From: Deinococcus apachensis DSM 19763
GTDB taxonomy: Bacteria > Deinococcota > Deinococci > Deinococcales > Deinococcaceae
NCBI RefSeq assembly: GCF_000381345.1
Contig: NZ_KB906398.1
Coordinates: 704,642 to 768,641, forward strand
DNA: 64,000 nucleotides
Direction of reading: 5' to 3'
Made by a program: the position numbers and the translations under genes. How positions within the stretch are numbered: position 1 is the stretch's first letter; each line of letters begins with the position of its first letter. The notes beneath the pieces were generated by a model. That model was not told the DNA's origin and did not search any database. It saw only the letters and a list, made by a program, of their open reading frames with translations. Shown here piece after piece: positions 56,732 to 64,000 of the stretch.

Positions 56732-59700
56732 ATGACGTCCCTGCCCCTCGCCGAGACCCTCCTGCTCCGCCAGCCTGCCCTGAGTGCCGACCACCTCGCG
56801 TTCGTGTATGCCGGGGATCTCTGGATCACGGACCATGATGGTGGAAACATCCGCCGCCTCACCGCCACACCCGGCCACAAGCAGACCCCGCACTTCTCGC
56901 CGGATGGGCGCTTCCTGGCCTTCAGTGGCCACGACGATGGTTCGGCCAGCGTCTACATCGTGCCGGTCGAGGGCGGCACGCCCCGGCGCCTCACGTTCCA
57001 CCCGGGTGACGACCTCATACGCGGGTGGACGCCGGACGGCCAGGTCCTGTTCGCCTCCGCCCGTGAGACCATCGCCGCCCGCGTGCGCCGCCTCTACACC
57101 CTCCCCCTGGAGGGCGGGCATCCCACGGCCCTGCCCATGCCGATGGCGGAGCGAGGTGCCTTCTCGCCTGACGGGCGCCGCCTCGCCTACACGCCGTTCG
57201 GCGAACCCTTCTGGTCCTGGAAAAGGTACCGGGGCGGCATGACCGTGCCGGTCCGCCTGCTCGACCTGGCCACCCTCGACGAGGTCGAGGTGCCGCACGA
57301 GAATGCCACCGACACTTTCCCTTGCTGGTTGGGGGACGCCCTGTACTTCCTCTCGGACCGCCGCGGCACCGTGAACGTCTGGCGGCACGTGCCTGGGACT
57401 GGCGATGCCCAGCAGGTCACCTTCCACGACGACTTCGACGTGCGCTCGCTCACCTCCGGCGCGGGTCGCCTCGCCTACGAGCAGGGCGGGCGCGTGCATC
57501 TCCTCACCCCCGGCGAGGCCCCCGAGGCGCTGAGGATCACGGTCTCCGCTGACCTCCCGAACACCCGCCCGCGCTATGTGAAGGTTGCGCCGCACGTCAC
57601 CGCGTTCAACCTGTCGCCCACCGGCGCCCGGGCCGTGTTCGCCGCCCGCGGCGAGATCGTGACCGTGCCCAGCGGGAAGGGCGACCCGCGCAACCTCACG
57701 AACACGCCCGGCGCCTGCGAGCGTGATCCCGCGTGGTCGCCGGACGGGCAATCGGTCGCCTACCTCTCCGACGCGAGCGGCGAGTACCGGCTCGTCGTCG
57801 CCGACCAGAAGGGCGACGTGCGCCGCACCTACACGCTCGGCGACTCGCCGTCGTTCTACTACAGCCCGCTCTGGTCACCGGACGGGACGCGTGTCGCCTA
57901 CACGGACAAGGCCCTGAACCTCTCGTATCTCGTCCTGGAGACGGGCGAGGTCGTGCGGGTGGACACCGACACCTACGACCACCCGCTGCGCAGCCTAGAC
58001 CCGGCCTGGTCGCCGGACGGGCAGTGGCTCACGTACACCAAGCGGCTGCCGAACCACCTGAGGGCCGTGTTTGTCCACGAAGTCTCGCGTGGCGAGTCGT
58101 GGCAGGTCACCGACGGCATGAGTGACGCCATCAGTGCCCGTTTCAGCCGTGACGGGCGCCTGCTGTATTTCGCGGCGAGCGTCAACTACGGGCTCAACAC
58201 CGGCTGGCTCGACATGTCCTCCTACGAGCGGCCCGTCACGCGTAGCCTGTACGTCGCCGTGCTGCGGCGCGATGACCCCTCGCCCCTCGCGCCGCGGAGT
58301 GACGAGGAACCCGAGACCCGGCAGCCGGAAGCCACCTCCAACGAGACCCGTCCGCTCGAGTCCGTCCGCATCGACCTCGACGGGCTCGGACAGCGCATCG
58401 TCGCCCTGCCCGTCCCGCCCGGCGAGTACTCGCGCCTGGAGACGGCCGAGGACCGCCTGTTCTACCTGGAGCGCGACCCCACGGCCCTGGTGAACCCGGA
58501 GCAGGAAACCGAGCTGCACGTCCTGCGCGCCTGGGACACCACGAAGCGCGAGGTGCGCGAGTTCATGCCGAAGGTGAGCGACTACCGCGTCAGCGCCGAC
58601 GGGAAAAAGCTGCTGTATGCCAGCGGGCCGCCCGCCACCTACGCCGTCGTGGACGTGGCCGAACCGCCGAAGCCCGAGGACGGCCGCCTTGACCTCGACC
58701 GTGCCGAAGTGCGCGTCGAGCCGCGCGCGGAGTGGGCGCAGATCTTCGCAGAGGCCGTGCGCATCCACCGCGACTTCTTCTACGACCCGGAGATGCACGG
58801 CCTCGACTGGGCGGCGGTGGCCGAACGTTACCGCGCGTTCCTGCCACACGTCGCGCACCGCGAGGACCTCAACTTCCTGCTCGCGGAGCTGTCGGGCGAA
58901 CTCGTCGTGGGCCACGCCTACGTCGCGGGTGGCGACGTGCCGCGCGGGGAGAACCGGCGGGTCGGCCTGCTCGGCGCCGACTACGAGGTCGAAGGCGGCC
59001 GCTACCGCTTCCGGCGCATCCTCAGCGGCCTGAACTGGAACCCGGACCTGCGCGCGCCCCTTACGGAGCCCGGCGTCAACGTTCGTGAGGGCGAGTACCT
59101 CCTCGCCGTGAACGGGCGGCCGCTGCGCGCGCCCGACAACATCTACGCCCTCTTCGAGCAGACCGCCGACCGCGTGACCGAGCTGCGGGTGAGCCCGACC
59201 CCGGACGACGCCGACGCCCGTACCGTCACCGTGCGGCCCATCGACGACGAGCGCCGGCTGCGGCTGCGCGCCTGGATCGAGGCGAACCGCCGCCGCGTGG
59301 ACGAGCTCTCCGGCGGGCGCGTCGCGTACGTCTACCTGGCCGACACCGCCCGCGCCGGGTACGAGGCGTTCAACCGCTACTACTTCTCGCAGCTTGACCG
59401 GCAAGGGGTGGTGCTTGACGAACGCTTCAACGGCGGAGGCTCGGTCGCGGACTACGTGGTGGACCTGCTCGACCGTCCCCTGCTGAGCTACTGGGCGACG
59501 CGCGAGGGGGGCACCTTTGCCTCGCCCAATGCCTCGATCTTCGGACCAAAGGCCATGGTCATCAATGAACTCGCGGGCTCCGGCGGGGACGCCCTGCCGC
59601 ACTTCTTCCGTCGGCGTGGGCTGGGCACCATCGTCGGGAAGCGTACCTGGGGCGGACTGATCGGCATCTACGACTACCCACCCCTGATCGACGGCGGGAC

Positions 59701-59959
59701 GTTCACCTCGCCGCGTCTCGCCATCTTCAGCTCGGAAGGTGAGTGGGAGGTCGAGAACGTGGGGGTCGCGCCCGATGTCGAGGTCGACCTCACGACGAAG
59801 CTCGCGGTGGAGGGACGCGACCCCCAGCTGGAGCGCGCGGTGGAACTGGTCCTGGCGGAACTGGAGGTGAACCCGCCGCGGGTGGTGCCGCGCCCCGCGC
59901 CCGACCCGCGGGCTGTCCAGGAGAGCGCGGCCCGGAAGGAGCGGACGCAGAGCGTGTGA
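56732..59959 (+). CDS. Tricorn-type protease (S41 family) with beta-propellers and PDZ
   Basis: The 1075 residues match tricorn core protease in length and order: N-terminal propellers with TolB-like blades (PHFSPDGRFLAFSGHDDGSA, DPAWSPDGQSVAYLSDASGE), a helical part (WAQIFAEAVRIHRDFFYDPE), a PDZ domain (GVNVREGEYLLAVNGRPLRA), and a C-terminal S41 domain with Ser950 in NELAGSGGD matching the tricorn nucleophile. It probably degrades peptides in the cytoplasm; no signal peptide is present. GAGGAG lies 9 nt before the ATG. Intact, unlike the left half of the island. Confidence 0.9.
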   Translation: MTSLPLAETLLLRQPALSADHLAFVYAGDLWITDHDGGNIRRLTATPGHKQTPHFSPDGRFLAFSGHDDGSASVYIVPVEGGTPRRLTFHPGDDLIRGWTPDGQVLFASARETIAARVRRLYTLPLEGGHPTALPMPMAERGAFSPDGRRLAYTPFGEPFWSWKRYRGGMTVPVRLLDLATLDEVEVPHENATDTFPCWLGDALYFLSDRRGTVNVWRHVPGTGDAQQVTFHDDFDVRSLTSGAGRLAYEQGGRVHLLTPGEAPEALRITVSADLPNTRPRYVKVAPHVTAFNLSPTGARAVFAARGEIVTVPSGKGDPRNLTNTPGACERDPAWSPDGQSVAYLSDASGEYRLVVADQKGDVRRTYTLGDSPSFYYSPLWSPDGTRVAYTDKALNLSYLVLETGEVVRVDTDTYDHPLRSLDPAWSPDGQWLTYTKRLPNHLRAVFVHEVSRGESWQVTDGMSDAISARFSRDGRLLYFAASVNYGLNTGWLDMSSYERPVTRSLYVAVLRRDDPSPLAPRSDEEPETRQPEATSNETRPLESVRIDLDGLGQRIVALPVPPGEYSRLETAEDRLFYLERDPTALVNPEQETELHVLRAWDTTKREVREFMPKVSDYRVSADGKKLLYASGPPATYAVVDVAEPPKPEDGRLDLDRAEVRVEPRAEWAQIFAEAVRIHRDFFYDPEMHGLDWAAVAERYRAFLPHVAHREDLNFLLAELSGELVVGHAYVAGGDVPRGENRRVGLLGADYEVEGGRYRFRRILSGLNWNPDLRAPLTEPGVNVREGEYLLAVNGRPLRAPDNIYALFEQTADRVTELRVSPTPDDADARTVTVRPIDDERRLRLRAWIEANRRRVDELSGGRVAYVYLADTARAGYEAFNRYYFSQLDRQGVVLDERFNGGGSVADYVVDLLDRPLLSYWATREGGTFASPNASIFGPKAMVINELAGSGGDALPHFFRRRGLGTIVGKRTWGGLIGIYDYPPLIDGGTFTSPRLAIFSSEGEWEVENVGVAPDVEVDLTTKLAVEGRDPQLERAVELVLAELEVNPPRVVPRPAPDPRAVQESAARKERTQSV

Positions 59960-60346
59960 CCTTCGTCCGGCGAGCTGGAGAAGACCTGCTCCCGCGCATA
60001 GGCGGGCACGTTTACATGTTCCATGGCCCTGTGGGCCCGATACTTGCGGGGCCCGGCTCACAAGGGGAGGGCCTGGACCTCACCGAGCGGGTGACAGGAA
60101 GAAGCCCAACCGAACCGGCTGGACGCAAAACGTGCCTTATACGGGAGCCCGGCCGAAGTCTGCCTGAGCCGGACAGAAAGAACGCTGCAAAAGGGCTTCG
60201 CAAGGTGACGCTTGGCGTGTGGCCGCAGCAAGCTTCCCAGAGTGCAGGCCGTTGTTTTCCCCAACGCGAGCAGGTGTGGTGGCCGCGGCCGAGATCCCAG
60301 AGCGTACGTGCTCATAGACCCCAACCAGACATTCCCGGAGGCTCAC
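59960..60346. other. Stretch between tricorn and molybdenum hydroxylase genes
   Basis: No gene recognised. The end carries GGAGG, the ribosome site of the next gene. No T-run terminator found. Confidence 0.3.
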
Positions 60347-62626
60347 GTGCAGCAGACGACCCACCTCGGCAAACGGCGCAAGATCATCGACGGCCTTGAG
60401 AAGGTTACGGGAAATGCCCGCTACACGGCCGACCTCGCCCTTCCGGGCATGGTACACGCCCGTCCGGTCCTCTCGCCCTACCCGCACGCGCGTGTACGCG
60501 CAATCGACGCGAGTGCCGCCCTCGCCCTGCCCGGCGTGATCGCCGTGCTGACCGGGCATGACCTCAACGGGGGGCGCGTCGCCCACTCGCGCCCGAGCCT
60601 GGTCCTCGCGCTGGACGAGGCCGTCTTTGCCGGACAGCCTGTCGCGGTCGTGGTCGCCATGAGTGAGGCCAGGGCGCAGGACGGCGCTGGGCTCCTCGAG
60701 ATCGACTACGAGGAGCTGGAGAGCGTCGAGGACGCGGCGCAGGCCCTGCAGGACGAACTGCTGGTGTGGCCGCAGGGGGTCCCCGGCGCTGAGACGAGCC
60801 AGGTGAGCCTCCACGGCGGGGAGGCCGGGGAACAGGGGAGCGAGGACCCCTCCAACGTCAACGAGCGCCGGGTCTTCGAGCGGGGCGACGCCCGCGCCGC
60901 CCTGGAAGGCGCCCACGTCGTGATCGACCACAGCTACACGAACGCCGGGGTGCATCAGGCGTACCTCGAACCGCACGCGGTGGTGGCGCGACCCGGCGCG
61001 CGGCCGGGCGAGGTCACGGTCTACACAAGCACCCAGGGTCAGTACGTCGTCCGCAGCGAGGTGGCGGGCGCCCTCGGGCTGCGTGAGCGCGACGTCCATG
61101 TCGAGCCCATGACGGTCGGCGGCGGCTTCGGCGCGAAGTACGGCATCCTCGACGCGCTCGTGGCGGCCGTCGCGCTGCATGTGCGGCGCCCCGTCCGCAT
61201 GGTGCTCTCGCGCTCCGAGGACATGCTCACTACCACACCTGCGCCCGCCATGACTATCCGTGTACGCCTAGGCGCCGATGCCAGCGGCCGGATCGTCGGA
61301 CTCGACGTACATGCCGTGATCGAGAACGGCGTCTTCCCCTACGGACACGCCGGGATCATCGCCACCGTCATCGGCGGCATGTACCGCTGCGAGAACGTCC
61401 GCATCGAGACGCTGGAGGTGCTGCTGAACCGCGCCCCGGTCGGGGCGTACCGCGCGCCCGGCGTGCCGCAGGCGCTCTTCGCGCTCGAATCGAACATCGA
61501 CGAACTGGCGTGCGCCCTCGGGCAGGACCCACTCGAACTGCGCCTCCTCAACGCCGCCGAGGACGGTGACCCGACCGGCACCGGCCGCCCCTGGCCGGAC
61601 ATCGGCCTCAAGGCCTGCCTGGAGCGGGCACGCGAGCACCCGATCTGGCAGTCCCGCGGTCAGCGCCCCCACGAGGGCGTGGGTCTGGCGGTGGGCGGGT
61701 GGCCGGGCGGCTTCTCGCCAGCGGGCGCGATCTGCCGGGTGGACCCGGACGGCACGGTGCGCCTGCATGTCGGCAGCGTGGATATCAGCGGCGTGCACAG
61801 CTCGATGGTCCTGATCGCCGCCGAGACGCTCGGCGTGGACCCGGACACGGTCGAAATCGTGCAGGGCACGACCGACAGCGGGCCGTACGCACCTGCCTCG
61901 GGCGGATCGCAGGTCACGATCAGCCTCTCGGGGGCGGTGCTGGAGGCGAGCACGCAGGTGCGCGACCAGCTGCTCGATCTGGCCGCCGCGCACTTCGAGT
62001 CACACCGAGAGGATGTCGAACTTGCCGAAGGTCAGGCCCGCGTCAGGGGCGTGCCGGGACAGTCAATCACGCTCGGGCAGCTCGCGCAGCTGGGTCAACG
62101 CCTTCCCGGAGGTCCCGGCCCGGTCGTGGCCGAGGGCCGCGCCGCCATCAAGGGGGGCGCGCCGGGCTTCACGGCGCAGCTCGTGCGCGTACAGGTCGAC
62201 CCGGACACCGGCCTCGTCACGCCGCTCGAGGTCGTCACGATTCAGGACGTCGGCTTCGCGCTCAACCCCCTGCTCGTCGAGGGCCAAGTGCAGGGTGGCA
62301 CTGCGCAGGGCCTGAGCATGGGCCTGTACGAGGGCCTGCATTACTCGAGCGGCACCCTCGTCAGCGCGAACTTCCTCGAATACGCCTTTCCCCGCGCCAC
62401 CGATCTGCCACCCATCGAGGCAGTCCTCGTCGAGCGCGCCTCCAAGCACGGCCCGTTTGGGGCACGCATCGTCGGGGAGCCCCCGATCACGGCGGGAGCG
62501 GCCGCCGTTGCGAACGCGATTCGCGACGCGGTCGGCGTGCGGGTGACCGCGTCGCCGATTACGTCCGAAGCCCTGTGGCGGCTCATGCAGGTCCAGAAGA
62601 CGGGCCTGAGTGAAGGGCACCTCTGA
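60347..62626 (+). CDS. Xanthine dehydrogenase/aldehyde oxidase-type molybdopterin-binding subunit
   Basis: 759 residues from a GTG with GGAGG 5 nt upstream. Segments typical of the molybdenum hydroxylase large subunit: KIIDGLEKVTGNARYTADLA, TQGQYVVRSEVAGALGLRE, the cofactor region VGGGFGAKYG, APVGAYRAPGVPQALFALES, and the catalytic glutamate region near FGARIVGEPPITAGAAAVAN. The [2Fe-2S] and FAD subunits needed by most members are not in this window, so it is an orphan, or it works with partners elsewhere. It could act on purines, aldehydes or aromatics. Confidence 0.85.
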   Translation: MQQTTHLGKRRKIIDGLEKVTGNARYTADLALPGMVHARPVLSPYPHARVRAIDASAALALPGVIAVLTGHDLNGGRVAHSRPSLVLALDEAVFAGQPVAVVVAMSEARAQDGAGLLEIDYEELESVEDAAQALQDELLVWPQGVPGAETSQVSLHGGEAGEQGSEDPSNVNERRVFERGDARAALEGAHVVIDHSYTNAGVHQAYLEPHAVVARPGARPGEVTVYTSTQGQYVVRSEVAGALGLRERDVHVEPMTVGGGFGAKYGILDALVAAVALHVRRPVRMVLSRSEDMLTTTPAPAMTIRVRLGADASGRIVGLDVHAVIENGVFPYGHAGIIATVIGGMYRCENVRIETLEVLLNRAPVGAYRAPGVPQALFALESNIDELACALGQDPLELRLLNAAEDGDPTGTGRPWPDIGLKACLERAREHPIWQSRGQRPHEGVGLAVGGWPGGFSPAGAICRVDPDGTVRLHVGSVDISGVHSSMVLIAAETLGVDPDTVEIVQGTTDSGPYAPASGGSQVTISLSGAVLEASTQVRDQLLDLAAAHFESHREDVELAEGQARVRGVPGQSITLGQLAQLGQRLPGGPGPVVAEGRAAIKGGAPGFTAQLVRVQVDPDTGLVTPLEVVTIQDVGFALNPLLVEGQVQGGTAQGLSMGLYEGLHYSSGTLVSANFLEYAFPRATDLPPIEAVLVERASKHGPFGARIVGEPPITAGAAAVANAIRDAVGVRVTASPITSEALWRLMQVQKTGLSEGHL

Positions 62627-62907
62627 TCAGCTGCCAGGGCCGAGACAAAGTCGCCCTGTCACCATCCGCACCTCGGCTACTGACGGAGCACAGGCCACCG
62701 GGCATAGGCCGTCATCAACGACCGAGCATAAGGTGAACCGCTGCTGCCCTTATACCCCTTGGTGCAGTAGCGGGTGCAAAACGGTTCGAGACGCTGCCGC
62801 ACGATTCCACTTCTTATCTTGCCGATGGACCGGCGAACCGCGCTGAGACGTATTGGAGGCCGATTCTGCCGGGGCACAGAAAAGGGCAGTCACAGCAGAC
62901 GGCTTTA
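62627..62907. other. Right inner end of the island
   Basis: No gene. Holds the right arm-type sites at 62761-62778 (GGTGCAGTAG, CGGGTGCA). Confidence 0.45.
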
Positions 62908-62953
<46 letters not shown>

Positions 62954-62959
62954 AAAAAG

Positions 62960-62983
62960 CCCGCACTTCGGTGCGGGTTTTTT
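62960..62983 (+). terminator. Original tRNA-Ala terminator, now beyond attR
   Basis: CCCGCAC, TTCG loop, GTGCGGG, TTTTTT: an ideal rho-independent terminator. It probably served the tRNA before the island inserted. Confidence 0.85.
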
Positions 62984-63009
62984 GCGTTTGGGTGTGGCGG
63001 ACCCGGGCC

Positions 63010-63834
63010 TCACCCTGCGCCGTGGTTGAACGTGGCCGTGCAGCCCCCGTCGACCGTGACAATGGAGCCCGTCATGAAGGAGCTGGCGTCTGACGCAAGG
63101 AACAGGACGGCGCGGGCGATCTCGTCCGCGTGGGCCTGGCGCCCGAGGGGCTGCAACGCGGCGTTCGCCTCGCGCCGCGCCTGGGCCGCCTCCCGCTGGG
63201 CCGGGGGAAGGCTGGCGCGGCGGCCCCCCATGTCGGTGTCCACGTACCCGGGGCAGACGGCGTTCACCCGCACGCCCCGCCCGCCGTAATCGACGGCGAG
63301 CTGGCGGGTGAGGTTCACCACCCCTCCCTTGGAGGCGCAGTACGCGGGGGCGAGGGGCGCGCCGATCAGGCCGTACGTCGAGGCGACGTTCACGATCACG
63401 CCCGCCCCATTCGCCAGCAGGTGCGGCAGCGCGTATTTCGCGCAGAGGAAGGGGCCGCGCAGATTCACCGCGATCACCCGGTCCCAGTCCTCGACATCGA
63501 GGTCGTGGGCGGGGACGGCACTCCCCGCGATCCCCGCATTGTTCACCAGCACGTCGAGGCGGCCGAAGTGCCGCACGGCCTCGTCCATCAGGTGACGGAC
63601 CTGTTCGGGATCCGAGACGTCGCAGGGCACGAACAGCGCCTCCCCGCCCCGGGCGATCACATCCCGCGCCGTTCCCTCGCCCTCCCCGGTGTTGACATCC
63701 GCCAGGACGAGGCGGGCGCCCTCCGCCCCCGCGAGCCGCGCGATGGAGCGCCCGATGCCGGTGGCCGCCCCCGTGACGATCGTCACCCGGCCGCGCAGGT
63801 TTGAATGGCCGGAGCCCGTGTCAGGTTCGCTCAT
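63010..63834 (-). CDS. SDR-family oxidoreductase
   Basis: 274 residues from ATG 63834, which follows GGGAGGGC. Classical short-chain dehydrogenase: TIVTGAATGIGRSIA (cofactor), NNAGIAGS, catalytic serine VASTYGL, YCASKGG (YxxxK), VCPGYVDTDM. Asp in VLADVN at the end of the second strand favours NAD. Substrate unknown. It lies outside the island. Confidence 0.92.
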   Translation of the reverse strand: MSEPDTGSGHSNLRGRVTIVTGAATGIGRSIARLAGAEGARLVLADVNTGEGEGTARDVIARGGEALFVPCDVSDPEQVRHLMDEAVRHFGRLDVLVNNAGIAGSAVPAHDLDVEDWDRVIAVNLRGPFLCAKYALPHLLANGAGVIVNVASTYGLIGAPLAPAYCASKGGVVNLTRQLAVDYGGRGVRVNAVCPGYVDTDMGGRRASLPPAQREAAQARREANAALQPLGRQAHADEIARAVLFLASDASSFMTGSIVTVDGGCTATFNHGAG

Positions 63835-63884
63835 ATCGCCCTCCCTGCGGGCCACTTCACCGGAGGCGTGTGGTTCGCGGGGTT

Positions 63885-64000
63885 ACACACCTCCCGGCCT
63901 CCTCAACACTGCCGGGTACTCGGGCTGGGACCGCAGCGGGGTGAGGGCGGGGAAATTCAGCGGGAAGGTGAGGGTCCGCCCCGCGAGGGTCAGGATGACT
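63885..64000 (-). CDS. C-terminal end of an unidentified protein (starts beyond window)
   Basis: The frame enters from the right edge as ILTLAGRTLTFPLNFPALTP, continues to PEYPAVLRRPGGV and stops at 63885-63887, 51 nt before the SDR start on the same strand, so the two may share an operon. Too little to identify. Confidence 0.45.

Noticed and set aside
57995..60061. Long minus-strand frame across the tricorn gene
   Set aside because: Antisense shadow; no motif or start signal, and the tricorn motifs on the plus strand are unmistakable.

Overview
The window is high-GC bacterial chromosome from a Deinococcus-type organism. Supporting signs are the rpmH-rnpA-yidD-yidC cluster, the futalosine enzyme MqnC, a lipid-A-disaccharide-synthase-related protein in an LPS-free setting, and above all gene starts. 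About 18 genes have a TANNNT box only 5-7 nt before an ATG or GTG, the leaderless-mRNA layout known from Deinococcus. I cannot name the species.

Core, 1-43.3 kb. Left to right: membrane insertion and RNase P genes (yidC, yidD, rnpA, rpmH); glgC; mqnC; topA with a long Lys/Ala-rich tail; an ElyC/SanA/YdcF-type protein; proS; a methyltransferase; small membrane transporters; leuS behind a candidate attenuator with a 13-codon leader peptide; a run of very small genes; an envelope-glycan cluster at 20-26.7 kb (LpxB-related glycosyltransferase, two deacetylase-type proteins, GT2 and GT4 glycosyltransferases, an MFS exporter); a secreted two-repeat protein; a four-GAF histidine kinase with its response regulator; a peptide-type ABC binding lipoprotein; hslO; a GrpB-like/nucleotidyltransferase protein; an htrA, tRNA nucleotidyltransferase and site-2 protease run; trhA; a dienelactone hydrolase; guaB. 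Two decayed IS200/IS605-type (TnpB) relics lie near 10.2 kb and 26.7 kb.

Island, 43.33-62.95 kb. A tRNA-Ala(CGC) gene is followed by DNA that ends in an exact 45-bp copy of the tRNA 3' half (43326-43370 and 62908-62952). Just inside the left end lies a 5'-truncated tyrosine integrase, and GGTGCAG-type repeats sit inside both ends. This is an integrated genetic element. It carries a frameshifted SMI1/KNR4-like gene, a secreted copper-amine-oxidase-N/PKD protein, a broken ComEC-type metallo-hydrolase with an excalibur domain, broken lipoprotein and DUF5348-like genes, a broken serine resolvase and a second chimeric relic of it. It also carries an intact pair encoding a small exported barrel-like protein and a 1164-residue repeat lipoprotein, an intact tricorn-type protease and an orphan molybdenum hydroxylase subunit. 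Every single-base frameshift I could recognise is in the left half of this island.

After attR the core resumes with an SDR oxidoreductase and the end of another minus-strand gene.
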